From Candidatus Aalborgicola bjergmarkensis (lineage in GTDB: Bacteria; Pseudomonadota; Gammaproteobacteria; Burkholderiales; Burkholderiaceae_C), in contig JADJFE010000002.1 of the NCBI GenBank assembly GCA_016708725.1, positions 248,001-312,000 on the forward strand: a DNA stretch of 64,000 nucleotides, written 5' to 3'. Of the stretch, positions 50,875-59,336 are shown piece after piece (position 1 is the stretch's first letter; the number at the start of each line of letters is the position of its first letter). Below the pieces are notes generated by a model. The model did not search any database, had not been told where the DNA came from, and was given only the letters and a program-made list of their open reading frames with translations. The translations under genes and the position numbers were made by a program.

Positions 50875-52301
50875 ACGATTATTCCCCACTGCTAGAGGTG
50901 CTGCGCCAGATCGTCGGCAGCGATAACGTCATAAACCAAGGTGATTTGAGCGCCTGGGAACGCGACTGGCGCAAACGCCAACATGGCAAGGCACTGGCCG
51001 TGGTGCGTCCTGCCAATACCGAAGAAGTGGCGGCCGTGGTGCGCGCCTGCGTTGCAGCGCAGGTCAGTATCGTTCCCCAGGGTGGCAACACGGGCATGGT
51101 GCTGGGTTCCATCCCTGACGACAGCGGCACACAAATTGTCCTGAGCCTGCAACGCATGAACCGGGTACGTGCGATTGATACCGCCAACCTGACCATCACA
51201 CTCGATGCGGGTTGCGTGTTGCAGTCCGTACAAGAGTTCTGTAAGGGTGCCAGCTATTTATTTCCCTTGCGTATGGCATCCGAAGGCAGTTGCACCATTG
51301 GTGGCAATTTGAGCACCAACGCCGGCGGTACCCAGGTTGTGCGTTACGGCAATGCACGTGAACTCTGCCTAGGGCTGGAAGTCGTTACCCCGCAAGGTGC
51401 CATCTGGGATGGTTTGACGGGTCTGCGTAAGGACAATACCGGCTATGACCTGCGCCATTTGATAATTGGATCGGAAGGCACCTTGGGTGTGATCACCGCC
51501 GCTGTCATGAAACTCTACCCACTCCCGCGCGCGCAACTCACTGCCTTTGCCGCAGTACCATCCCTGGAGGCTGCAGTGGATCTGCTGGTCCTGGCGCACG
51601 AGGAACTTGATGGCGGACTCAGCGGGTTCGAAATCATGGGACATTTTGCACTCAGCCTGGTGGGGCGGCATTTCCCCCATTTGCGTTTGCCGCTACAAGA
51701 GAGCAAGACACCCTACAACGTGTTGATCGAATACTCTAGCCTGGAAACGGAGACAAAAGCAACCGAACGCTTTGAATCCTTTATGCCCCTTGCCATGGAA
51801 CTAGGCTATGTCAACGATGCCATCGTTGCCAAGAACTCCACCGAAGCGCGCCAGTTGTGGCATATCCGGGAGAGCATTCCGCTGGCGCAGGCCCAGGAAG
51901 GGCTCAACATCAAACACGACATTGCGCTGGCAGCATCGCGCATTGCTGCATTCGTACAGCAAACAGATGCCTTACTGGCACAAGCCTACCCGGGTGTGCG
52001 ACTGGTCAACTACGGCCATCTGGGAGATGGCAATCTGCACTACAACGTGCAAGCGCCGGAAAACTGCGATGCGGCAGCGTTTTTACAGGAAAACGAATCC
52101 GCCGTACATGCGCTGGTCTATGCGCAGGTTGTACGCCACCAAGGCTCCATCTCCGCCGAGCACGGAATCGGCACCCTCAAGCGCGACGTGCTGGTGCAAT
52201 ACAAATCACCCCAAGCGCTGGCCATGATGCGTGCCATCAAACATGCCCTGGACCCTCTGAACACCATGAACCCCGGGCGTGTCATTCGAATGGACAAATA
52301 A
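50871..52301 (+). CDS. FAD-linked 2-hydroxyacid dehydrogenase (GlcD/D-2-hydroxyglutarate dehydrogenase type)
   Basis: Encodes 476 residues from the ATG that overlaps the DUF2069 stop (ATGA). The PCMH-type FAD domain shows in VVRACVAAQVSIVPQGGNTGMVLG, GNLSTNAGGTQVVRYGNARE and LIIGSEGTLGVITAAVMKLYP. The C-terminal oxidase domain shows in VNYGHLGDGNLHYNV and SISAEHGIGTLKRD. The two His and the Glu/Asn of the metal and substrate site are present. Relatives oxidise D-2-hydroxyglutarate or D-lactate and pass electrons to a quinone or flavoprotein. Exact substrate unknown. Confidence 0.9.
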   Translation: MNDYSPLLEVLRQIVGSDNVINQGDLSAWERDWRKRQHGKALAVVRPANTEEVAAVVRACVAAQVSIVPQGGNTGMVLGSIPDDSGTQIVLSLQRMNRVRAIDTANLTITLDAGCVLQSVQEFCKGASYLFPLRMASEGSCTIGGNLSTNAGGTQVVRYGNARELCLGLEVVTPQGAIWDGLTGLRKDNTGYDLRHLIIGSEGTLGVITAAVMKLYPLPRAQLTAFAAVPSLEAAVDLLVLAHEELDGGLSGFEIMGHFALSLVGRHFPHLRLPLQESKTPYNVLIEYSSLETETKATERFESFMPLAMELGYVNDAIVAKNSTEARQLWHIRESIPLAQAQEGLNIKHDIALAASRIAAFVQQTDALLAQAYPGVRLVNYGHLGDGNLHYNVQAPENCDAAAFLQENESAVHALVYAQVVRHQGSISAEHGIGTLKRDVLVQYKSPQALAMMRAIKHALDPLNTMNPGRVIRMDK

Positions 52302-52318
52302 CCAGATAAATAATCAAA

Positions 52319-52801
52319 TTAACAATTATCCCGGATGTGCTCGTATTCTCTCTGCATTTCACCCTTGCTGACATTCGCCACAAATTCGGCCAGCTTGCCG
52401 CCGATCAAGGGAATACTGCATTCGAACTTCAGGCTAACATCATTGGTACAGTTATTGGCGTCACCCGACAAAATGAACTTCCCAGTGATAGTCACGGGGA
52501 CACCCTTGATTTCGACCCGGATATCGCCCTCATAACCTTTGCTGGCGCTGCCTTTCCAGTGCTCTTCCTGGGTAACAAAGTTCCATTCGCCAATAAATTT
52601 CTTGAGCAAGGCGGGAGCATCAATTGGTGCTTCTCGGGTTACGAGCAGATCCAGGGAAGTCTTGGTTAATTTGCAGGTTTCAACCTTGACATTACGCGCA
52701 TGCAAAGTTGTAAATTTTTGCACAATTTTTTCCTTGTTACCAAAGTTTTGCAATACCGTCTCCACTCCATGCGGGTAAGCATGTTTGGCTTTTATTTCCA
52801 T
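52319..52801 (-). CDS. DUF2505 family protein
   Basis: Encodes 160 residues, preceded by GAGGAG. It looks like a START/SRPBCC-type lipid-binding fold member of the DUF2505 group (AYPHGVETVLQNFGNKEKIVQKF, DVSLKFECSIPLIGGKLAEFVA at the C-terminus). No signal peptide. It converges on the FAD dehydrogenase gene. Function unknown. Confidence 0.82.
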   Translation of the reverse strand: MEIKAKHAYPHGVETVLQNFGNKEKIVQKFTTLHARNVKVETCKLTKTSLDLLVTREAPIDAPALLKKFIGEWNFVTQEEHWKGSASKGYEGDIRVEIKGVPVTITGKFILSGDANNCTNDVSLKFECSIPLIGGKLAEFVANVSKGEMQREYEHIRDNC

Positions 52802-52852
52802 AAGTTTCTCCTCTTTGTTTTCGGGTTAAAAAATACGACAAGAAAAAATTAA

Positions 52853-53425
52853 CTAACCACCCCGAACGGCTTTGGCTGCTTCTGCGCGGAATTTGACAGC
52901 CTCCGCCTGCGTCGGAACTTCCTTGGCCAATGCATCAATCACAGATGCCGCATCATTCAATTGATCAAAACATTCTTCACACACGATACTGGCAATCGGG
53001 CCAATATACTTTTTCAAAGTGGTTTCCAAAGCCAGTCTGACCTCTGCAGACAAACCCAACTGGCTGGTTTTTTGGTCCCATGATACGTCCGACGTGCTGG
53101 CGGACGCACCAACAGTACTATTGAATGCGAAATAAGAAAAGAATGCCTCACTGGACAAATCCACCGAAGCTGAAGGGGCCACCTTTTCATCAAAACGAAA
53201 ACTGCACGAACGAATGCTGCGTATGTGCTCAAGCGCATCCTTGCCACGCTTGTTTCGAAAAATGGCAGTAACAACCGCCCCTTTGCGCAAATGCACCTGC
53301 GCCAACCGGTTGTCGTCAGAAATCAAATATGCTACCCCGGAACGCGCTTTCTCACATAACAACTCGATTTCCATGAGAGCCGTTTGCAAGGGAAAAAACG
53401 ACGAATCTTTGAAGTCTGTAGCCAT
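52853..53425 (-). CDS. DUF4388-like protein with a C-terminal DUF8082-like helix bundle
   Basis: Encodes 190 residues from the ATG at 53425 (GAGGA upstream). The first half fits the DUF4388 pattern: an effector-like region of small strands (GVAYLISDDNRLAQVHLRKGAVVTAIFRNKRGKDALEHI). The second half (LETTLKKYIGPIASIVCEECFDQL) resembles helical accessory domains found with kinases and GTPase regulators. It lies downstream of a HAMP-domain receptor gene on the same strand, and probably acts with it. Family assignment by inspection only. Confidence 0.6.
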   Translation of the reverse strand: MATDFKDSSFFPLQTALMEIELLCEKARSGVAYLISDDNRLAQVHLRKGAVVTAIFRNKRGKDALEHIRSIRSCSFRFDEKVAPSASVDLSSEAFFSYFAFNSTVGASASTSDVSWDQKTSQLGLSAEVRLALETTLKKYIGPIASIVCEECFDQLNDAASVIDALAKEVPTQAEAVKFRAEAAKAVRGG

Positions 53426-53511
53426 CTGAAAATCCTCTGGAAGGCTGAATAACCAATAAGCCTGAACAGTATCAACCGGGGTTGGCAATAGGGGTTGGCA
53501 ATAGTTAATAG

Positions 53512-54402
53512 TTACTTCTTACGCAAGCGATCCATCGCAACCTTCAGGCTGATGCGCATGCGTTCGAGAACCTTGCCAAGGTCGCCGATTTCATCATTCG
53601 ACGTCACTTCAATTTTCACATCCACATCACCATCTGCCAGATTGGAGGCAATTTTTGTAAATACGGTCAACGGCCGCAAAATGTAATTAACAATCAAGAT
53701 GACTGCAGATACTGAAATGAGCAGAATAACGGACATGATGCCAAGCAACGAGTACAGGATTTCTGTCTTTTGACGGTTGAGTTCATCAATGGAAAGTCCC
53801 ACCCTGAAGTTGCCCCACTGCCGACCTTTTACCATAATGGGCGAAGCAACATCCCACATGGTCTCTCCGGTATCCCTTTTATAAATCTGGATAAAACCCT
53901 CAATGCGGTTCTCCGCTGCCTTGATTCCCACCGGGTCGGCGAATATGCGCTTGGCGCGGTTTCCCACCTTGTCTTTTTCCACGTCTCCGGTAATAGCGCG
54001 TTGGAATTTTGAATTATGGGTCGGAATATATCCGTTTTTATCGGCCCCCACAGCAAATACCACGTTGGTATTTTTCATGAATTCATCGATCAAGTCGATC
54101 ATCACCCGGTCAGTATAGGCATCGAACTTGGTGTTGAATTTTGGTGGGTCAAAACTGCCAAACTTGACATACTTCGTATCAAAGACATCGTCCAGCGATA
54201 AAACATTGGTATTGACACCCTCTTCCAGCAGTCGGGCATACGCCTTGGCACCGAAAGTCGCCATCAATTTTCCTCCCGCTTGATACCTGCTCTCCATGTT
54301 CGCCCATTGCTGATTGACCAGAAACAAGGTTCCAACCGCCATGACGCAAAACAAAATCAGATTCACAAATACCGCAACTTTGACGCTGATTCTTCTAAAC
54401 AT
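53512..54402 (-). CDS. HAMP-domain membrane receptor without a signalling domain
   Basis: Encodes 296 residues from the ATG at 54402 (GGAGAGAG upstream). Two transmembrane helices (about 8-28 and 210-232) flank a single-Cache-like periplasmic domain with ADKNGYIPTHNSKFQ and SPIMVKGRQWGNFRVGLSI. A HAMP domain (RPLTVFTKIASNLADGDVDVKIEV) ends the protein shortly after its second helix (LERMRISLKVAMDRLRKK). The usual methyl-accepting or kinase part is absent, so it needs a partner. The DUF4388-like protein downstream is the obvious candidate. Confidence 0.85.
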   Translation of the reverse strand: MFRRISVKVAVFVNLILFCVMAVGTLFLVNQQWANMESRYQAGGKLMATFGAKAYARLLEEGVNTNVLSLDDVFDTKYVKFGSFDPPKFNTKFDAYTDRVMIDLIDEFMKNTNVVFAVGADKNGYIPTHNSKFQRAITGDVEKDKVGNRAKRIFADPVGIKAAENRIEGFIQIYKRDTGETMWDVASPIMVKGRQWGNFRVGLSIDELNRQKTEILYSLLGIMSVILLISVSAVILIVNYILRPLTVFTKIASNLADGDVDVKIEVTSNDEIGDLGKVLERMRISLKVAMDRLRKK

Positions 54403-54717
54403 GTCTCTCTCCAGTAACGACAACAAGGGTACAAGGGTGTGATATGCGCCGACACTGCAGGGACTGCATCGGTGCTGCCGCAGACCTGCAACGGATCAAA
54501 AGACCAATTGGCGAATCGAGTATATCCGCCCAAAGGGCCACGCCACCAGATGATTGTGGCATCTGTGCATCTCTTTTTTCCCTGAATCATCTCCCCCTAG
54601 AATAGCTTCGACTCACCCGAACCAACCCAGGAAAGCACAACGTCAATCACCCCGGCCTGAAGGACCGGGTTTTACGCGCAATCTGATGAAACTGTAAGCG
54701 CGCGCAATGCACACACC
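54403..54717. other. Intergenic region with an imperfect hairpin
   Basis: This 315-bp stretch separates the divergent HAMP-receptor and hydrolase genes and so holds both promoters. A CCCGG (54651-54655) / CCGGG pair with CCT/AGG inside its loop and TTTT after it lies at 54651-54673. I see no gene in it. Confidence 0.5.
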
Positions 54718-55590
54718 ATGAGTACACCAGAAACCATCACCATCCACGCCGACGACGGCCACCGCTTCGAGATGAATGTCTACACGGCGGCCAAGACCCG
54801 TGCACCTGTTTTGGTGTTCTTTCCAGCACTGGGAACACCGGCCAGGGTTTACCGTCACTTTGCCAGCGCGCTCGCCGCCCACGGCGCCCACGTCTGCACA
54901 CCGGAGTGGCGCGGTATTGCCAGCAGTTCACTGCGCCCCTCGCGCCACACAGCTTTTGGTTACCGCGAATTGCTGGAAATCGATGCCCCGGCCATACTTG
55001 CGTCCGTGACCCAACGCTTCCCCGGCGCACAGGTCTGGCTGGGTGGCCATAGTCTGGGTGGCCAGTTAAGCACCTTGATAGCAGCCAGCCAGCCCGAGGA
55101 TGCACAGACACCGGTGAGCGGACTGGTATTGATCGCCAGTGGCAGCGTGTACCATAAATGCTACCCGCAGCCACTGCGCACGGGCATCCGACTGGTTGGC
55201 GTGATCAACCGCCTGAGCGCCCCCTTGGGGTTTTTTCCCGGCCAGCGTATCGGTTTTGGCGGTCGCGAGGCCACGGGTGTCATGCGCGACTGGGCACACG
55301 TCGCAGCAACAGGCCGTTATCACCCCCAAGGATCACGTATCGACTATGAAAATAAACTGACAACGCTGAAGCTGCCGGTACTCGCATTGAACTTTTCCGC
55401 CGATGCCTGGGGACCAGCCGCTGCCGCCAGGTACCTGCTCGCCAAGCTACCTGCTTGCAAAACCGAACACTGGGTATGGGGTGACGAAAATACCGGAGGC
55501 ATCCGCCTCGACCACTTCTCATGGACCAAAAATCCCCAGCCGCTCGCAGCACCATTGGTTCAGTGGATGATCCAGCACCGGCGGGGTTGA
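54718..55590 (+). CDS. Alpha/beta-fold hydrolase
   Basis: Encodes 290 residues. The nucleophile elbow is GGHSLGGQLS (Ser near residue 113) in an alpha/beta hydrolase sheet starting VLVFFPALGTPARVY; the catalytic His is probably in IRLDHFSW near the end. Substrate not identifiable. The next gene's start lies 60 bp downstream on the same strand. Confidence 0.85.
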   Translation: MSTPETITIHADDGHRFEMNVYTAAKTRAPVLVFFPALGTPARVYRHFASALAAHGAHVCTPEWRGIASSSLRPSRHTAFGYRELLEIDAPAILASVTQRFPGAQVWLGGHSLGGQLSTLIAASQPEDAQTPVSGLVLIASGSVYHKCYPQPLRTGIRLVGVINRLSAPLGFFPGQRIGFGGREATGVMRDWAHVAATGRYHPQGSRIDYENKLTTLKLPVLALNFSADAWGPAAAARYLLAKLPACKTEHWVWGDENTGGIRLDHFSWTKNPQPLAAPLVQWMIQHRRG

Positions 55591-55649
55591 ATTTCTCATC
55601 GTTTAGACTTACCGATCTACTCCTATCCACCCAACAGGAAGCCAGAAGA

Positions 55650-56606
55650 ATGGACAACGAACTTGTAAGCAAGGTGCTGGTACTTGAGAACGACCCGTCG
55701 CACTCCCAGGCAATACGGCAGTTTTGCAAGGAGCATTGTCTTGTGGCGCTGACGGTGGATAAAAACCATTTGCTGGCGGTCATGCGTTCCAACATTGACC
55801 TGGGCGCGATCCTCATTGCGGAGAACTTTGCCGGGGATCCCGAAGAAAGCCTTGCCATTGCACGTGCGCTTCACATGGCACGTCCGGAACTGCCCATCAT
55901 CCTGCGGCGCGACACGGTGGCTACGCTTGACGACCTGCCGGAGGCTTTTCAGCCGATCTTTAGTACCGCTTTCGTTGCCGACGACATGGAAGTGCTGGGC
56001 CGGGCGATTGACGAATCGCTCTTTAGCATGGTCTACCCGAACGCATTGCTGCGCGGTATTGCGGAAATTACCCTTCCTGCTCTGGAAAGTCATTTCCGAG
56101 GGTATTCCGTCACCGTCGATACACCCTACATCGTTCGGGATCGTCTGACATTTGGCGAAATCTTTAGTTTCATTCCGCTGGAAAGCACCTGGTGTCGCGG
56201 TTACATGATGCTGCAAACAGAAGAAGATCCATTGCTTGTCGTACTCAACCAGAAGAACGAGAACCAGGAGAAGACCCATTTCCGCACAGCCAACAACCTG
56301 ATCGGAGAAATCACCAACCTCATATGGGGAGCATTCAAGAACCGCTTCATTGGTGACGCTGCCGCTGACTCAGGCAGCACGATCCAGGTGCCCATCGTCA
56401 TGAACCAGAAGCACGGCTATGTCTCCTTTGGCGCCGAGAATCCGGAGTTGTGTTACCGCTACACCCTCACCAGCGAAAATCCCGCACTGACAGTGGTGAT
56501 CTACCAACGCTTTTCTTTCAATCTCCAGTGGTCCCCGGAAAAATTCAAGGAAATCGAGCAAGAGGTTGCCGAATCGATCGATACCGGTGAACTGGAGATG
56601 TTCTGA
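55650..56606 (+). CDS. Pseudo-receiver-CheX fusion protein
   Basis: Encodes 318 residues from the ATG at 55650. The N-terminal 125 residues resemble a receiver (VLVLENDPSHSQAIRQFCKEH), but the phosphoacceptor region reads AILIAENFAG, with Glu where Asp is expected, and the conserved Lys is not evident. The C-terminal half is CheX-like, with the phosphatase pair in ANNLIGEITNLIWGAF (Glu and Asn three apart) and YRYTLTSENPALTVVIY. CheX proteins dephosphorylate CheY. It lies near the HAMP receptor and DUF4388-like genes, and could serve either that cluster or the CheY at 30617. Confidence 0.75.
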   Translation: MDNELVSKVLVLENDPSHSQAIRQFCKEHCLVALTVDKNHLLAVMRSNIDLGAILIAENFAGDPEESLAIARALHMARPELPIILRRDTVATLDDLPEAFQPIFSTAFVADDMEVLGRAIDESLFSMVYPNALLRGIAEITLPALESHFRGYSVTVDTPYIVRDRLTFGEIFSFIPLESTWCRGYMMLQTEEDPLLVVLNQKNENQEKTHFRTANNLIGEITNLIWGAFKNRFIGDAAADSGSTIQVPIVMNQKHGYVSFGAENPELCYRYTLTSENPALTVVIYQRFSFNLQWSPEKFKEIEQEVAESIDTGELEMF

Positions 56607-56634
56607 GCTACGTCACACCTACTTCACACCCGCT

Positions 56635-57720
56635 TTACACCAAACCCATTTCCAGTGCGGCCATCTGCTCGGCGGCCTCAAAGGCTTGCAATGCTTGCAC
56701 CACATCACCCAGGTCGCCATCCATGATGGCCAACAGCTTATAAAGCGTCAAATTGATGCGGTGGTCGGTCAAACGCCCCTGGGGAAAGTTGTAGGTACGA
56801 ATCCGGTCGCTGCGGTCACCGCTGCCTATCAGGCTTTTGCGCTGGGCAGCATCGCGCGCGGCGCGTTCTGAACGGTCTTTTTCGTGGATGCGTGCGGTCA
56901 ACACCCGCAGTGCCTGGGCTTTGTTGCTATGCTGGCTGCGCCCGTCCTGGCATTCGGCAACGATACCCGTTGGAATGTGCGTGATACGCACTGCCGAGTC
57001 CGTCTTGTTGATGTGCTGGCCACCAGCACCGCTGGCACGGTAGGTGTCGATGCGCAGGTCCGCCGGATTGATGGTGATGGCTTCTTGCTCATCCGGTTCC
57101 GCCAGTACGGCCACCGTACAGGCGCTGGTATGGATGCGTCCCTGTGCCTCTGTGACCGGAACGCGCTGCACGCGATGCCCGCCCGATTCAAACTTGAGTG
57201 CGCCATACACATTGTGACCTTCCACGCGCGCCACCACTTCCTTGTAGCCGCCTAGCTCACTGCCGGATTCACTGACAATTTCCACCCGCCAGCCTTGGCG
57301 CTCGCAATAGCGGGTGTACATGCGTAGCAGATCGCCCGCAAACAGCGTTGATTCATCACCGCCGGTACCCGCCCGGATTTCGATGAAGGCATTGCGCGCA
57401 TCGTCCGGGTCCTTGGGCAGCAACATGCGCTGCAATTCAGTGGCTATCTGGGCCAGTTCCGTACTGGTGCTCTCGATTTCCTCGGCAGCCATTTCGGCCA
57501 TTTCCGGATCAGCCTGCATTTCCTGCGCGCCCGCCAGGTCGGACTCCAGTTGCTGGTAACGCCCCCAGCGCGTGGCTACCGCAGCCACATCGGTATGCTC
57601 ACGCGACAGGGCCAGAAACTGCGGCATGTCCTGCATGATGTCCGGGCGTGAGAGCAAAAACTCCAGCTCGCCCAATCGGTCGGTATAGCGGGCAAGCTGT
57701 TGGCGTAAAAAAGGTTTCAT
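56635..57720 (-). CDS. prfA: Peptide chain release factor 1
   Basis: Encodes 361 residues from the ATG at 57720, the standard RF1 length. It has the GGQ motif (YRASGAGGQHINKTDSAVRI) that triggers peptide release, the RF1-type stop-codon region near residues 180-195, and EIRAGTGGDESTLFAGDLLRMY. It lies 20 bp after hemA, the usual hemA-prfA order. No prmC methyltransferase follows in the window. Confidence 0.96.
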   Translation of the reverse strand: MKPFLRQQLARYTDRLGELEFLLSRPDIMQDMPQFLALSREHTDVAAVATRWGRYQQLESDLAGAQEMQADPEMAEMAAEEIESTSTELAQIATELQRMLLPKDPDDARNAFIEIRAGTGGDESTLFAGDLLRMYTRYCERQGWRVEIVSESGSELGGYKEVVARVEGHNVYGALKFESGGHRVQRVPVTEAQGRIHTSACTVAVLAEPDEQEAITINPADLRIDTYRASGAGGQHINKTDSAVRITHIPTGIVAECQDGRSQHSNKAQALRVLTARIHEKDRSERAARDAAQRKSLIGSGDRSDRIRTYNFPQGRLTDHRINLTLYKLLAIMDGDLGDVVQALQAFEAAEQMAALEMGLV

Positions 57721-57740
57721 GAAAAAAAGTACCAACAGTA

Positions 57741-59000
57741 TTAGCGATTGCCACGCAAAAAGAAATGTGCAATGGCGTTGCTGGCGCGTTCGCGCGCAGC
57801 CGCATCACCTGCGTGCAGTTCGGCCAGGGCGCCGTGGAGCATTTTTTGCGTCAGACCTTTGGAGAGCGCCTCCAGCACCGCATCCACGGGCTCGCCCTTC
57901 GCCAGCAGCTTGCGCGCCCGCGTGAGCTCTACCGCACGCCAGGCATCGGCCTGGGCGTTGAGTTGCTGAATCAAGGGCACAGAACCACGCTGATCCACCC
58001 AATGCATGAAACTCTGTACACCGGCATCCACAATAGCCTCCGCCTGCGCAACAGCCGCTTGCCGATTGGCCTGTGCGGTTTGGACAACACCCGCCAGATC
58101 GTCCACCGTGTACAGGTAAACGTCTTCCAGCTCCTTGACTTCAATTTCAATATCGCGCGGCACGGCCAGATCGACCATGAACATCGGGCGGTGGCGGCGT
58201 TTTTTCAGGGCACGCTCGACCGCACCCAAGCCGATGATGGGCAAGGTGCTGGCCGTACAGCTGACAATGGCATCAAATTCGTGCAAGCGCGTCGGCAACT
58301 CGCCCAGACGCAGGACTTCCCCGCCAAAACGGCTGGCCAGTTTTTCACCGCGCTCCAGCGTGCGGTTGGCAATCGCCAGGCCCAGGGGATTTTTGGCGGC
58401 AAAATGCGTCACGCACAGTTCGATCATCTCGCCAGCGCCCACAAACAGCACCCGGATTTTTCCCAGGTCTTCAAAAAGCTGCCCTGCCAGGCGCACCGCC
58501 GCTGCGGCCATGCTGATGGAGTGTGCGCCAATCTCGGTGGACGTGCGCACCTCCTTGGCCACTGCAAACGAGCGTTGAAACAATTGGCTCAGGGTCGTTC
58601 CCAAAGCGCCCGCAGCATCGGCGGCCCGCACCGCATCCTTGAGTTGGCCCAGGATTTGCGGCTCGCCCAGCACCATGGAGTCCAGCCCGCTGGCCACCCG
58701 GAAGGCGTGGCGCGCCGCACGCTCATTTTCCAGCCGGTAGGTGTAACCACGCAACTCGTTGGGCGAAACACCACCCGTGGCCGCCAGCCAGATCAGGGTA
58801 CGCTCCAGTTCGGATTGATCCGCAGCACAATAGATTTCGGTCCGGTTGCAGGTGGATACGATGGCCGCCTCGGGCGTGCGCGACAAGGATTGGCGCAACT
58901 CCTGCAAATGGGAGCCAACCTGGTCCATGGCGAAGGCAAAACGACCGCGTAAATCCAACGGTGCTGTGGTGTGGTTGATACCTAATGTCCAGACTGCCAT
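57741..59000 (-). CDS. hemA: Glutamyl-tRNA reductase
   Basis: Encodes 419 residues. The catalytic Cys lies in IVSTCNRTEIYCA (near residue 50), after HTTAPLDLRGRFAF. The NADPH fold is marked by VLFVGAGEMIELCVTHFAAKNP, and a C-terminal dimerisation helix ends the protein. It makes glutamate-1-semialdehyde, the first step of tetrapyrrole synthesis. This is relevant to an organism that loads dozens of hemes into its electron-transfer cytochromes. Followed by prfA. Confidence 0.96.
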   Translation of the reverse strand: MAVWTLGINHTTAPLDLRGRFAFAMDQVGSHLQELRQSLSRTPEAAIVSTCNRTEIYCAADQSELERTLIWLAATGGVSPNELRGYTYRLENERAARHAFRVASGLDSMVLGEPQILGQLKDAVRAADAAGALGTTLSQLFQRSFAVAKEVRTSTEIGAHSISMAAAAVRLAGQLFEDLGKIRVLFVGAGEMIELCVTHFAAKNPLGLAIANRTLERGEKLASRFGGEVLRLGELPTRLHEFDAIVSCTASTLPIIGLGAVERALKKRRHRPMFMVDLAVPRDIEIEVKELEDVYLYTVDDLAGVVQTAQANRQAAVAQAEAIVDAGVQSFMHWVDQRGSVPLIQQLNAQADAWRAVELTRARKLLAKGEPVDAVLEALSKGLTQKMLHGALAELHAGDAAARERASNAIAHFFLRGNR

Positions 59001-59061
59001 ATTCCAATCTTTGGCGAAGCAAGGGCTGATTATAAAATCACAGCGACCATCCTATGGACGT

Positions 59062-59331
59062 ATGGACGCTATTACCCTCCTCATTCACCTGCTGAACTTC
59101 CTTGCACCCGCCCTGGCCGTGGCATCGGCCCTGGCGTTGCTGGGACCAATGATTTTAAAAAAAAGCCCTGCAGCGCCCGGCTGGATAGCGCATACAGCTA
59201 TTAATTTCGCAGCATCCATCCTTCCCCTTGGCCTAGGCTTGTGGTACTTCGGACGCGATGGCAAGATGGCCAGTTACGCAGCCATGCTGGTATGCTGTAC
59301 GGTCAGCCAGGCACTGGCATCACGGCGCTAG
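59062..59331 (+). CDS. Small hydrophobic membrane protein
   Basis: Encodes 89 residues from the ATG at 59062 with about three hydrophobic helices (LLIHLLNFLAPALAVASALALLG, HTAINFAASILPLGLGLWYFG, YAAMLVCCTVSQALA). No recognised family. It is divergent from hemA, and the following binding-protein gene starts just downstream of its stop. Confidence 0.7.
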   Translation: MDAITLLIHLLNFLAPALAVASALALLGPMILKKSPAAPGWIAHTAINFAASILPLGLGLWYFGRDGKMASYAAMLVCCTVSQALASRR

Positions 59332-59336
59332 CACCG

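Noticed and set aside
57765..58952. A 395-codon open frame on the plus strand
   Set aside because: Antisense to hemA, whose catalytic and NADPH motifs are intact.
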